Below, one piece after another: positions 41,208-50,483 of a stretch of DNA of 64,000 bases. The notes below the pieces were generated by a model. That model saw only the letters and a list, made by a program, of their open reading frames with translations. It ran no database searches and was not told the DNA's origin. This stretch comes from Pandoraea oxalativorans (GTDB lineage Bacteria; Pseudomonadota; Gammaproteobacteria; Burkholderiales; Burkholderiaceae): positions 62,001-126,000 of the forward strand of contig NZ_CP011518.2 in the NCBI RefSeq assembly GCF_000972785.3. The letters are read 5' to 3'. Both the position numbers and the translations under genes were made by a program. How positions within the stretch are numbered: position 1 is the stretch's first letter; each line of letters opens with the position of its first letter.

Positions 41208-41704
41208 TCGGCCTCGTCCCCGAGCAGCGCACGGTACTTTTTTTGCAGCACCAGCGGCGCCGCAGCTTCCGCCGGCGCCTTCTCCTTGCGTTTCAACTCG
41301 CGCTGCAGCTCGACATTGGCCTGCTTCAGATCGCGCACTTCTTGCGCGCTCTCGCGCCGGCTGACGGCGGCCCCACCGGCGCAAAAATCCGCACGCCACT
41401 GCGCCAGATGATGCGCAAACAAGCCGCGCTCCCGAGACCAGCCATGCAAGGCTTCGTCGACCAGCCCGTGGCTCTCCTGCAAGGCCATCAGCCGTTCCTC
41501 CCGCGACCAGTCTTTCGGTCGTCGTGGGTCTGCAGAGCTCGGGCTCCGGTTCGTGGCGCTGGCGCCTCTCGTCCTTTTCCTTAATGTCAGTACGTTGACG
41601 TTCAATTCGTCGGCCACCGCTCCAACCGTGCGGCTCCCGCGCTGCAGAACCTTCGACAGCGCCTGCGCCTTGAACTCAACAGAATACGTTTGTTTCACTT
41701 TCAA
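41204..41704 (-). CDS. IS3 family OrfA
   Basis: 166 residues. HTH: MKVKQTYSVEFKAQALSKVL with VGAVADELNVNVLTLRKR. Middle: LMALQESHGLVDEALHGWSR and ERGLFAHHLAQWRADFC. A C-terminal leucine-zipper-like coil (RDLKQANVELQRELKRKEK, LVLQKKYRALLGDEAE) normally pairs it with OrfB. Intact, but without a whole OrfB the element cannot move by itself. Confidence 0.88.
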   Translation of the reverse strand: MKVKQTYSVEFKAQALSKVLQRGSRTVGAVADELNVNVLTLRKRTRGASATNRSPSSADPRRPKDWSREERLMALQESHGLVDEALHGWSRERGLFAHHLAQWRADFCAGGAAVSRRESAQEVRDLKQANVELQRELKRKEKAPAEAAAPLVLQKKYRALLGDEAE

Positions 41705-41844
41705 CCTGCACCTCTGACTCTACTTGATAAGGAAGTTCAGAGGCGACAACTATTCTGACGCCGGGGGATAACGCCCCTCGACCCGTTCGGGGCAGGTGAA
41801 AAACCGAGCGGATGTCCAACGCCCGTTTTGCTACGCGCGAGCGC

Positions 41845-41972
41845 AAGCCCGGCAAGCGATCACTGAGTACATCGAACGGTTCTCCAATCAACACCGCATT
41901 CAGGCCCGGCGCAATGATTTATCGCCTGTGGCATACACCCGCCGATACGTCTCTGACAAACGCGCGGCCTGA
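41845..41972 (+). pseudogene. IS3 family OrfB C-terminal remnant
   Basis: QARQAITEYIERFSNQHRIQ then ARRNDLSPVAYTRRY and a stop. This is the YIE.FYN..R....L..LSPVAY ending of IS3/IS150-type OrfB. Only the last ~42 codons survive. Confidence 0.65.
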
Positions 41973-42879
41973 CATGCTCCATCCGTTGGGATACACGGAT
42001 GCCGACCGACATGAGCCTTGCTCAGCCGGGCAGGCACAGCGTCCCTCGGGGGTGAGCCCGCGCCCCTGGCGCATCATGCGCACGGCCTCGCGGCCGCCCG
42101 GCACGAGGCGGGCACAACGGAAATATCGGAAATTTTGGAAACCCCGCATCGCGCTGACGCGCCGATCACGCCGATGGATCGCGCGGTCCTGCGCAACGCG
42201 GTTATTCCGATACGGGTGCCGGCGGATTTCGACGGGCAGCTCGCGCCGGACACCAAACGCCTGCAGCGCGGCACGGTTCGCACCGCTTGTGGGAGCGGTC
42301 ACGGCCTTTCGCGCGTCCCCCGACGAGGGCTTTTTCGACGAAACGACGTGCGGCGTCGGCAGCACGGCGCGCGCAGCGGAAAAGCGATGGTGTGCCCCCG
42401 CCTTGTCCACCGCCCGGCAGCATATTCCCCCGGCCTCTGACCCGGCTATGGGTCTCGCCCATGCGCCGGCGCCCACCGATGGGGCGCCGGCGCGCACGTA
42501 TCGCTCTGTCGAAAAACCGGCAGCCCCTTGATGACCCCGCGTCGGGTCGTCGAGGGGAGCCACCGCCAGGCCGCGCTCGACCCTCATTTCGTCCGGATCG
42601 CTTGAGCTCAGCGAATCGGCGACGTCCCCGCGCACGCACGGCCACATCACTGCCCAGGGGGGCGGTGCAACCGCTTCAGCCCCTTGGCGATGCCCGCGTG
42701 CAAGGGCTTTGTGGGCGGCCTCGCAGCGCGCTTCATCGACGAGGTTCCCGGTGCCCGAAACCGTAGCGTCCACCTGACTCTCCCGATGGCGACGGCCCCC
42801 TTTTTGCCAGGCTGCGAGACGGCACTTTTTTATCCGCCCCGGACAGCCCCTCGTCCTTGGCGCACGACCTACGCACCCC
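41973..42879. other. Region without recognisable gene
   Basis: About 900 bases. Long frames on both strands have low-complexity Arg/Pro/Ala composition and no recognisable motif. Confidence 0.35.
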
Positions 42880-44880
42880 CTAGGCGGACACAGGGTTGGG
42901 GTTCCCCGAGGCGTCGATGGCCCCGTTGCCGTTCGTCACGGGCGCGGGCTTACTCAGCTTGGCGGGGGCGATGCTTGCCAAGGTTAACCAAGGATTTGCC
43001 TTAGCCGTGCCGACGGGCGGGGCGGCGGGGTCGGCCGCCTCGGGCACGTACAGGGCCAGCATCGTGGGGCGGATGTCGTGGTTCCCACCCGCGCCACCCG
43101 CGCGCGCATTCATGGAGAATACCCCGCCGCCTATCTTGCGCTCGTCATCGTGACCTTTGAAAACGATCAGACGATGGCCCTTCGCCGCGAAGGCCTCGAC
43201 CACGCTTTTGTTGTCCTCGAAGGACGGCCGAAAGCTGGTGTGAAAATCCAACTGATCTCGGCCGCTATGATACATCGCCAGACGCCCTTCCCAGAACTCG
43301 GGGGTGAGGTACCCTGGTTTATTGTAGGTCTCCAACCAAGTTGCGATTTCCACCTCTTTTGCATCGCTCCAGCGATCCGCCGTGCACGCGCCGGCGGGAG
43401 CGTGGGTAAGCAAAATCTTGGGATTCATGGTCAGGCCAAGGTTGGCCGCGTCACCGTAAGTGATGGACATGAGCAGCTGTAACTTCTCACTGGGGCGCAG
43501 CGCCTGGGCGTCTTCCGGCATGGCCACCCGCCGGCTGTTACGGACGTCCTCGAAGAGGTCCTTGGGATTGCCCGTGAACCTGAAAAAACCCTTGGCGGTC
43601 TGTACGGTGCCGTCTGGGCCAATTCTGAAGCCTTGGTGGTTGGCGATCACGCCGCTCTTTTCATCGTAGTAAATGTCGTCAAAGACGGCGCGCTCGTGCG
43701 CCTCCCACTGCTCGCGCGTCGCCCAATCGGCGGCAAAGCCAGCAAAGTCAGGGACGGGGCGCTTCTGGCCGCGCTCGTCCACCCTCACCCGGTAATCATC
43801 GTGATTGCCCGCAAGAAAGGTGACGCCAAACCTTTTCAGCCAGCCGCGGATGAAACCACCCCACCTCATATTCGACGCCAATCGGTCGTGAATGAGATCG
43901 CCGAGGAAGATCAGCGGATCGATGCCCTCGCGGAAGGCCATCTCGCCCCACAGGTCGTCAGCCAAGTCCCAAAGGCCTTCGTTTTTTTGAAAGTCTGAAA
44001 AGTTGCTATGGTCCTGGAGCACATAGTCCGCTTCCGCTTGCAGACGTTGGGCCAACATGGCTTGCCCCACGTCGGTGAACAGGATGTAGCCCGACCCAAA
44101 CGCGGCCAGCGCGCCCCGATCGTCACTACCGTCGCCATCGCCGACGAACTTCAGAATGGGGCGGAAGTTTAGCCGCGCAGGGTCCACCGCGTTGCCGCTC
44201 GTGTCCACGACGGGGGGCGCGAGCAGTTGCGCATGATACTCGGCGGCCTCGGGCGTGAGTTGATCCCGAATGTTGGCAAGCACCAAGTCCACTTCGGCGC
44301 GAATCACCATCGCTCTAAGATCATCGAGCTGCGCCAAACACGCCCGTCGGGGAGCGTCCTGCTCCCAATGGACCGCATAGCTGCTCAGCCGGGCCGCCGC
44401 TGCGGTCTTGGCCACCATGCCCGCGATGACGGCGAGCGTCGCGCCGGCAGCGCCGACGGTGATGGCGAACGGCAGCGCCAACTGCGCCGCGGCCACGACC
44501 ACTGCCGCAGCAGCGATGGCCCCGAGCAGGGTGCCCACCCGGTGGAGCATGTGGGTCATCCAGCCCGGCGGCGATCCGCTCGCCATTTGGGCTTTGAGTT
44601 CCTGCCGGACACCATCCAATGAGTACCCGGTTTCGTACAGTGACGTGAGTACCGTCTTGAATTGCGACGCGGCCGCCCCTTCACCCGATTGCGTGTCAAA
44701 GTGATAGGTGGCATTGGCGGGCTTTACTTCCTCGAGGTCCCGCTTCAGCGCTTCGACCGCCGTCAAGCACGCTGGCAGAGTGTCGAGCCCAACTTGTCCG
44801 CTGCGCAAGGCCGCGTCGACCTGCTCCGTGAACACCCGCAACTCGCCTTGCTGCAGCGCCTGCAGGGCGTTGCTGGTCAC
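42880..44880 (-). CDS. Membrane-anchored PPP/calcineurin-like phosphoesterase
   Basis: 666 residues if translated from the GTG at 44880. Helical N-terminus, then a long hydrophobic segment (~112-162, two spans: LLGAIAAAAVVVAAAQLAL and TVGAAGATLAVIAGMVA). The phosphoesterase domain follows: FVGDGDGSDDRG (248-255), FLGDLIHDR (325-333), FLAGNHDD (355-362), ANHQG, ILLTHAP and FKGHDDE. These parallel PPP motifs GDxHG, GDxVDRG and GNHE, but the first motif has Asp in place of His. A metal-dependent phosphatase is likely; the substrate is unknown. A better N-terminus (MPIKPTKPIEFPNHPP) starts at 44986 in another frame, joined across a six-C run, so the gene may be frameshifted. It is a paralogue of 61927-63864. 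Confidence 0.75.
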   Translation of the reverse strand: MTSNALQALQQGELRVFTEQVDAALRSGQVGLDTLPACLTAVEALKRDLEEVKPANATYHFDTQSGEGAAASQFKTVLTSLYETGYSLDGVRQELKAQMASGSPPGWMTHMLHRVGTLLGAIAAAAVVVAAAQLALPFAITVGAAGATLAVIAGMVAKTAAAARLSSYAVHWEQDAPRRACLAQLDDLRAMVIRAEVDLVLANIRDQLTPEAAEYHAQLLAPPVVDTSGNAVDPARLNFRPILKFVGDGDGSDDRGALAAFGSGYILFTDVGQAMLAQRLQAEADYVLQDHSNFSDFQKNEGLWDLADDLWGEMAFREGIDPLIFLGDLIHDRLASNMRWGGFIRGWLKRFGVTFLAGNHDDYRVRVDERGQKRPVPDFAGFAADWATREQWEAHERAVFDDIYYDEKSGVIANHQGFRIGPDGTVQTAKGFFRFTGNPKDLFEDVRNSRRVAMPEDAQALRPSEKLQLLMSITYGDAANLGLTMNPKILLTHAPAGACTADRWSDAKEVEIATWLETYNKPGYLTPEFWEGRLAMYHSGRDQLDFHTSFRPSFEDNKSVVEAFAAKGHRLIVFKGHDDERKIGGGVFSMNARAGGAGGNHDIRPTMLALYVPEAADPAAPPVGTAKANPWLTLASIAPAKLSKPAPVTNGNGAIDASGNPNPVSA

Positions 44881-44883
44881 GGC

Positions 44884-44986
44884 CAGGGGGGCCCTTGAGG
44901 TCCCGCCCGCTCAGCGTCTTGCCGGGCTCGGCCACGGTGGGGGGGTGGTTCGGGAATTCGATCGGTTTGGTCGGTTTGATCGGCAT
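44884..44986 (-). other. Probable original N-terminus of the phosphoesterase (different frame)
   Basis: From the ATG at 44986: MPIKPTKPIEFPNHPPTVAE then PGKTLSGRDLKG, reaching a CCCCCC run, after which the reading continues sensibly only in the frame of the 42880-44880 gene. The gene frame upstream of its GTG soon meets a stop. A one-base change in the C-run would fuse both into a ~700-residue protein. Confidence 0.5.
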
Positions 44987-45329
44987 GGTCGGGCTGGCGG
45001 CAAGCTGAGCTCAAGGCGAGTGAGTGGCCCACCCAATATGCGCCGCCGCGTGAGCGCACTCCGCCTTCATTGCAGGACCGCCGGCGGCACCCGACGTTAC
45101 GGGGTCATGGTAGACGCGTTGGCGCGCCGTTGATCTCAGGTGGACACCTGAGCTCAGGCGTGCCCGTGACTTTCGCCAGGGCTATCGCATAAAAGCATGA
45201 CGCCTGGAAAGCCGGGGATTGAGGTTGCGCGTGCAAACGCTGCGGCGAAGTCGTTGACTTTTGTCTTTTGTGCGGCGAAAGACGCACCGTAAAGTCCTCG
45301 GTATGGAAGAAGCGTTGGGGGATCTGTGC

Positions 45330-45830
45330 GAGACGCGCAGCAGAACACCGATGCATCGGTGCACGCTCTGACACGGACGCGGCGGGTGGCGCTGTGCGCC
45401 CGTCCCGCCGGCGCAGTCAGTGGGTCCGCAATCGCGGTACGGGGGCGAGCGAAGCCGGACCGGCTGCGTGGCCATGTGCCGCCGAAGCAAGGCATCGCGT
45501 CGCACCATCCCTTTGGGCGAGTGTTCGCGGCGCTCGACCTCGGTCTATGTGACGTGCGGTGGATGAGCGGACTGTGCCCGGCTCCGGCGGGTCAGATGCT
45601 CGCCCTCGATGGTAAGGCGCCCATCCGCGCGGCGCACGCGTCATCCGTCGGGGCGGCCTAGGGCAGCGGCCTAAGTGGAGGGCGCGGGCCGGTGCGCCCG
45701 GCCGACACGCGCAACGAGATTACCGCCATCGCGGCGTTGCTCGCTGCGTTGCGGCTAACGGGCGCGATCGTCACCCATGGAGGCCGTGGGCTGCCAACGC
45801 CCTATTGACCATGCCTTGATTTCATGTACC
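45330..45830 (+). pseudogene. ISAs1 family transposase remnant
   Basis: Plus strand: GIASHHPFGRVFAALDLGLC, GQMLALDGKAPIRAAHA, then after a stop TRNEITAIAALLAALRLTGA with IVTHGG. These are the NGIPSHDTFGRVF, VAIDGKT and KSNEITAIPALL...GAIVTIDAMG blocks of ISAs1/H-repeat transposases. The catalytic Asp after GAIVT is lost, and frames are broken. Confidence 0.7.
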
Positions 45831-46189
45831 GCAGGAAGATTGATAATTTCCTGGTTGTCCCGAGGATTGCCGGTCAGAGCCATCCGTGCCGACATGGCAA
45901 CACACGCACGCGTTCAGGGTTCAGGTCCTCAGGCTTGCCGACACCGTCGGGCCGCCTGCCGCGGCGCGCAGGCTCGCGGGGGCCGGGGGGCGACCTTAGG
46001 GAGGTGGCGTCGGCGTGGCCGCCGTTCCGAAGGCGGTGTCAAGACGCGGGGTCGTGAGCTCAGCGCTGCACGTGTGTCGCGCCCGACCCGCGCGCTGCAG
46101 GCGGAGAACAGCCGGCCGCGAAAAGCACTCGATTCATCCCGTCTTGTGAGCGAGATGAAGGATTGCGAAAGTGGCTCCCGCTACGTCAG

Positions 46190-46735
46190 TGACGGGAACC
46201 ACTTTGGCATCCGAAAAGAATCATGGGAAGGGGCGGCGTGGTCGTGCGCCCCACGATGTGGCGTTTCGCCAGCGGCTGGCAGCGGCGGCGTGCGAGCCCC
46301 AGGGTGTCGGTTTCAGAGCTTGCGCGCGCGCATGGCATCAACGCCAATATGCTGTTCAAATGGCGGCACACGTATCGGGCGCAGCGTGCCGTCGAACCCG
46401 CGCTATTGCGGCCGGTGGCGCTCGCCCCCATATTCGCCCCCATCGCTGCTCAAGTGCGGCGGGATCCGGGCACGATCGAAGTGCGGATCGGTCAGGCGAC
46501 GTTCAAGCTTTCCGGTCGCGTTGATGCGCGAGTGCTCCGCACGGTGCTGGCGGCATTTCGGTGATCGGCGTGCCATCAAACACGCGGGTGTGGATCGCCG
46601 CGGGGGTGACCGACAGGCGCTGTGGCTTTAACGGTCGGGCGGCCAAGCTCGAGGCGGTGCGGCAACAGGATCCGTTCTCGCGGCCCATCTTTCTGTTTCG
46701 TCGCCGGCGCGGTGATTTGGTCAAGGAATGAACTG
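46190..46735 (+). pseudogene. IS66 family tnpA/tnpB remnants
   Basis: tnpA-like: HDVAFRQRLAAAACEP, a frameshift, then VSVSELARAHGINANMLFKW, RDPGTIEVRIGQATFKLSGR, VDARVLRTVLAAFR and a stop at 46562. Overlapping it, the tnpB start VIGVPSNTRVWIAAGVTDRR, CGFNGRAAKLEAVRQQDPFS and GDLVKE, then a stop where the family continues. This is the normal IS66 gene order, but both genes are truncated and tnpC is absent. Confidence 0.75.
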
Positions 46736-46849
46736 AACGCGGCCCTGCCTCGAATGTGAGAGCCAAGGGAGGGGGATCCTCAAGGGCCAACGGCATCCGT
46801 GTGCCCAGGTGGAAAATGCACGCATTTCCCGGCCACCGGAGGTTCCGAA

Positions 46850-47215
46850 GTGAATGCTACGCCGGTTGGAATCGACATTGCAAAGCGTGTTATGCAGGTG
46901 CACTTCATTGACCCGCACACAGGCGGGATCGTGAACAAGTCGATCAAGCGTGCGCAGTGTCTCGAGAACTTCGCGAATCGCGCGCCGTGCCTAATCGGGA
47001 GGGAAGCCTGCAGTAGCGCCCATCATTGGGCGAGACGGTTGATGCGGACGAGGCACGAAGTCAGGCTGATGCCGGCGCGGTTCGTGACGGCGCGGTTCGT
47101 GAAGGCGTTGAACATCCGCAACAAAAGCGATGCAGTCGACGCGAAAGCGATCCGGCCGGTGGTACGGCAGCCGAGCAAAGCGGTGGCGGTAAAGACAGAA
47201 ATGCAACAAGCGGTA
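46850..47215 (+). pseudogene. IS110 family transposase N-terminal remnant
   Basis: GTG at 46850 with GGAGG eight bases upstream: NATPVGIDIAKRVMQVHFID, REACSSAHHWARRLMRTRHE, then NIRNKSDAVDAKAIRPVVRQ. This is the DEDD domain of an IS1111-like transposase, similar to the intact one at 24938. Homology stops near VKTEMQQAV; the rest is gone. Confidence 0.75.
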
Positions 47216-47474
47216 AGGAATGAGGCACGAGTCAGCGACTTTCACAGGGGCTCGCAGCGGCAACACCGGCTGCGACAAGGCCGGATGTAGCGCTGCAGCC
47301 CATCCTGTCACTCGAATCACGCGAGAAACTTGCGCAAACGGGCCGCATTCATATCGCGCTGTACTGGAGCGAGGGGCGCACGGTGCGTGCCGGCCAAGCC
47401 GCTGGAGAAGGGGCGACAGTGCCCCGCCGATGAGCGGGATAGCAAGTGAAGCGTTTCGCGCGGGCGCCGACGCA

Positions 47475-48611
47475 TCAGGGACGTATTCCGACGCCCCCGC
47501 CGGACCGATCGCGACACAACTTGCCACCGAACACCCGAATTTTCTCGCAGATCTCCTCATCCGACTCGTTTCCGGAAATGAGCAGCAACTGCGGCAGTTG
47601 GCTTTTGACGTCGGCCGGGATCTCCGGGTCCGGTACGGCCAGCCCCGCGGGCAAATAATTCACGTTGCCAAACAAGAAATCCGCCACGTCCACGCCAAAG
47701 CGTTGGTGGTCTTCGCGCAACAAAAATTGCGTGGCCGCCAGCATAAACTCCAGAAGAGGCCGACATTGCGTGACCGGCGTGAGGTCGGGGCCCGTCCAGG
47801 GCGCGCGCCGGCCCAATGCCTGGGCGAGCGAGTCAAGGTTGGTATTTTCAGAAAGCGGGAGAAGGGAATCTGCCGGCATTCGGTTCTGCCTTAATAAATA
47901 GGGGGCGTAGGCACCGTAATTGGCGTCGAAATCCGTCGCCAATTTGACGCGTATGCCCTCGAGGGTAAGTTTCCTCAGTAAGCTCACATTGCCATCGGCA
48001 TCCACGATTTGGACGCCCTCCCATGTTTCGCAAAACTTGATCTCGCGACCGCCTCGCGTACGCACGCTGACTTCAGCGCCCGCCCCTCTTTGCCTCGGCG
48101 AAGCCGTGATTGCGCGATGAAGCTCGACGGCCGCTTCGCGAAACTCCTCCCTTTTCGGGATCACGTTGCACCGGTTTTCCACCGCATACAGGATGCCGTA
48201 GCCAACGCCCAGGGTGAGCACACCGATCAAGCCTTTGACGATTTTTGTGCAGGGGGTGTTTTCGTAATTGCCCGCCGCCTGACCGAGGTCGCGTCCCGGG
48301 GCCGAGTCGGCCGAGAACGCGCGGAAAAAGGTATTGCCAGAAATATAATCCACGACGGATGCCTGCGTAAGAGGAGCGGCGAGAGCGCGTTTTTCCAGGG
48401 TCGGCAGTGCGCTCAACGTATCGGCTGACCAACGGGCAGGGTGCGGTTGGCCCGAGGCCCGGTGGCTTGAGCCGGCGCAGGCGCGGCAAACGTTGCCGTG
48501 CGGCCGTGGCGTGCGAGCGCCGCACGCGGCGCAAGAGGTTCCGCCATTTTCCGGCGTACCACGGGGGACCCATCCGCCACGCAGCTGCGCAGTAGCGTGC
48601 GTTGCGCGCAT
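47475..48611 (-). CDS. Hypothetical protein with one hydrophobic helix (start uncertain)
   Basis: 378 residues at most. The first ~65 residues are of doubtful composition, and a TTG near 48416 or a later codon could be the true start; no clear ribosome-binding site was found. The convincing part runs from SALPTLEKRALAAPLTQASV onward. A hydrophobic helix (VKGLIGVLTLGVGYGILYAV, ~135-155) is followed by a soluble part (KREEFREAAVELHRAITASP, KFCETWEGVQIVDADGNVSL, LEFMLAATQFLLREDHQRFG). It ends in a Gly/Arg tail. No family was recognised. Its style resembles the other orphan membrane proteins here, so it may be another secreted factor. Confidence 0.5.
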   Translation of the reverse strand: MRATHATAQLRGGWVPRGTPENGGTSCAACGARTPRPHGNVCRACAGSSHRASGQPHPARWSADTLSALPTLEKRALAAPLTQASVVDYISGNTFFRAFSADSAPGRDLGQAAGNYENTPCTKIVKGLIGVLTLGVGYGILYAVENRCNVIPKREEFREAAVELHRAITASPRQRGAGAEVSVRTRGGREIKFCETWEGVQIVDADGNVSLLRKLTLEGIRVKLATDFDANYGAYAPYLLRQNRMPADSLLPLSENTNLDSLAQALGRRAPWTGPDLTPVTQCRPLLEFMLAATQFLLREDHQRFGVDVADFLFGNVNYLPAGLAVPDPEIPADVKSQLPQLLLISGNESDEEICEKIRVFGGKLCRDRSGGGVGIRP

Positions 48612-49140
48612 CGTGAAGTGGCACCGCCCGCCACGAACGGCGCGGCGGTCTCGCCCATCGCATGGACGGACTCAACAACCGGGGCAACCGGGAGATTTTT
48701 ACCGCAGGCCGTGGCGTGTGACTTTCGAAATCATGGCGGGATGCCTGATTTTTGGCAGGGCGGGTCGCGCGCGTAGGGCGACGACGCTCGCGGGTGCGCC
48801 GGCGCTCGGCGTGCCCTCGCCACGCCACTGTCGCGCGTTGCGCCTGGGCTTAGCGACAGTCGTCGGCAGAGGGGGAGCAGGATCGAAGGGCGTCGAGTGT
48901 CCGCGGTGGACTGGCGCCGCGCGAGCGTCGCTTCAGCTTGACGCTCGCGCGGCGCAGAAAGCGCTCGTGTGTTGCCTCGACCGCTTAATTGCGCTCTCGC
49001 GAGCTTGAGAATCTCGTGGGCACGACGCCACCCGTTGACCTTGCGCTGCAAGGCCGTGCGTCGCCCGCGCGCCTCTGTGTGCACGCCATCGCGCTCAACC
49101 GGGTGCGAACGAGGCGCGTTTGACCCGCGCGTGCAACGCC
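48612..49140. other. Region without recognisable gene
   Basis: About 530 bases; only chance-like frames. Confidence 0.3.
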
Positions 49141-49146
49141 TGAGGC

Positions 49147-49278
49147 GTGCACGCCGAACATTCGCGTGATCGATTCGGCCGCGGCCCACATCGACGCAGG
49201 GGCGTTACGCGACTCGCGCACCGAACGCATTGCGCGCGCTCGGACTGCCGGGGCATACTTGGATACCTCCTTATTCAT
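49147..49278 (-). pseudogene. IS3 OrfA N-terminal remnant
   Basis: MNKEVSKYAPAVRARAMRSV followed by RESRNAPASMWAAAESITRM. This is the usual first helix-turn-helix of IS51-type OrfA (KYSPEVRERAVR...LWAAI.SIA). Confidence 0.55.
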
Positions 49279-49356
49279 GGCTACCGTCCCTGAAGCGTTG
49301 AAGCCTCCACACCCTCCGGGGTGTTTCGGAGCGGTTGCCTCTTTGGGGGGTACCGA

Positions 49357-49524
49357 CCTTTTTTGGACGAACTCGCTTGAGCTCGGAGGGCCGAGCGAGC
49401 CATGGGGACGATGATGGTTGGGGTCGTGCCGCCCAGCCGTCATTTCAGCCGTCATTTTTTCGCCGAGGTCGTGGCGCACGACGAATGCATGCAAGTTGCG
49501 GAATTCATCACGCAACCGACCGGG
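49357..49524 (-). pseudogene. IS3 OrfB C-terminal remnant
   Basis: GRLRDEFRNLHAFVV then DPNHHRPHGSLGPPSSSEFV on the minus strand, the terminal RLRDECLN...YN..RPHSSLG..TP.EF block of IS3 OrfB. It lies next to the OrfA remnant in reverse order, so these are parts of two copies or a circular junction. Confidence 0.6.
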
Positions 49525-49644
49525 GGAAGCGTCGTTCAGTCGATGATCGGACGGCTTGCCGGGGCGCGTGTCGCCGAGTGCCACTGCGCGCCGGTCCGCC
49601 CGGTCGTCTACAAGTCAGCGTGTGCCCCCGGCCGTCTTGACGGG

Positions 49645-50241
49645 CTATCGATTTCCCCATCGATTGGTCGCCAGTCGCATCAATGCTGCATTGGCAGCCC
49701 GTATATCGAATCGCTCTGAATCGAACCCCGGGCCGACCCACTGACGGTAGTGCGTGGCCGCCTCGCTGTGCGGGTTATCGCGCACGGCGCTCAGGAACAC
49801 TTCATATCCGCGCGGACCCCCGACATCTTCGGGCGGGCAGGCACGCGCGCCATCGAGAACCCTGGACTCGCCCCAGGCTTCGTCTTCAATCGTTTCCATG
49901 TTTTCGACGACGATCCGGTGATACCAACCGTCACCGAAGTCATATTGGTAAATGATGTGCGAGTCAGGCCGGAGCACTTTATTCAGCTTGGTTTTCCGGT
50001 CATCCAACGTCTTGGCCAAGTCCATGAGCTCCAGTCCTGCGTCGATATCGAGCTGGGCATACGTCTTGCCGTCGATCAGGAAGTCGTGGAGATGGGCGTC
50101 TTCCCAGCCGAAGGCGGCTTGCAGGATGTGATGGAGTTTGCGCAGGGTGTCGGGACCCTCGACCGTGATGCGACGCCAGATGGGCGGCTCGATATGCAGC
50201 AATTGCACGTGCAGGGTATAGCGCTGGAACGACTTGGCCAT
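49645..50241 (-). CDS. Plasmid pRiA4b ORF-3 family protein
   Basis: 198 residues; GGAGAT five bases upstream of the ATG at 50241. The sequence matches the pRiA4b ORF-3-like family throughout: YTLHVQLLHIEPPIWRRITV, LRKLHHILQAAFGWEDAHLH, FDFGDGW-type motif as YQYDFGDGWYHRIVVE, ARACPPEDVGGPRGYEVFL and the final HYRQWVGPGFDSERFDI. The family is common on plasmids and next to IS elements; its molecular role is not established. The gene appears intact and stands alone. Confidence 0.9.
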   Translation of the reverse strand: MAKSFQRYTLHVQLLHIEPPIWRRITVEGPDTLRKLHHILQAAFGWEDAHLHDFLIDGKTYAQLDIDAGLELMDLAKTLDDRKTKLNKVLRPDSHIIYQYDFGDGWYHRIVVENMETIEDEAWGESRVLDGARACPPEDVGGPRGYEVFLSAVRDNPHSEAATHYRQWVGPGFDSERFDIRAANAALMRLATNRWGNR

Positions 50242-50483
50242 GTGATCTCCGGTATCTGGAATGTCGATGGCATTATCCCTTCATCGGCGCCACCCCGACG
50301 CGGCGGGAGGTAAATTCATCAAAAATCTCTTACAGCAACAGTCGCGTACAGCAAAAAGCGTGGTGCCGGATTTCCCAATTTCAGTCGCCATTCGAGCTCG
50401 TTTTAGCACCCAAGTGCCACGGTGCAGCTCCGACGAAAAACTATGGGAACAATCTCAACACGGGAACGAACGGACAAAAGGAT

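Larger units (their letters stand above)
38712..41752 (-). mobile_element. IS3 family element with 13-bp terminal repeats, interrupted by IS110
   Basis: TAGTTGTCGCCTC at 38712-38724 recurs inverted at 41740-41752, enclosing orfA, the two halves of orfB, and an inserted IS110. Removing the IS110 leaves about 1.65 kb. A target duplication is not obvious. Confidence 0.8.

Noticed and set aside
41919..42773. A 284-codon minus-strand frame as a gene
   Set aside because: No ribosome-binding site, composition typical of chance frames, and its start overlaps an IS3 remnant.
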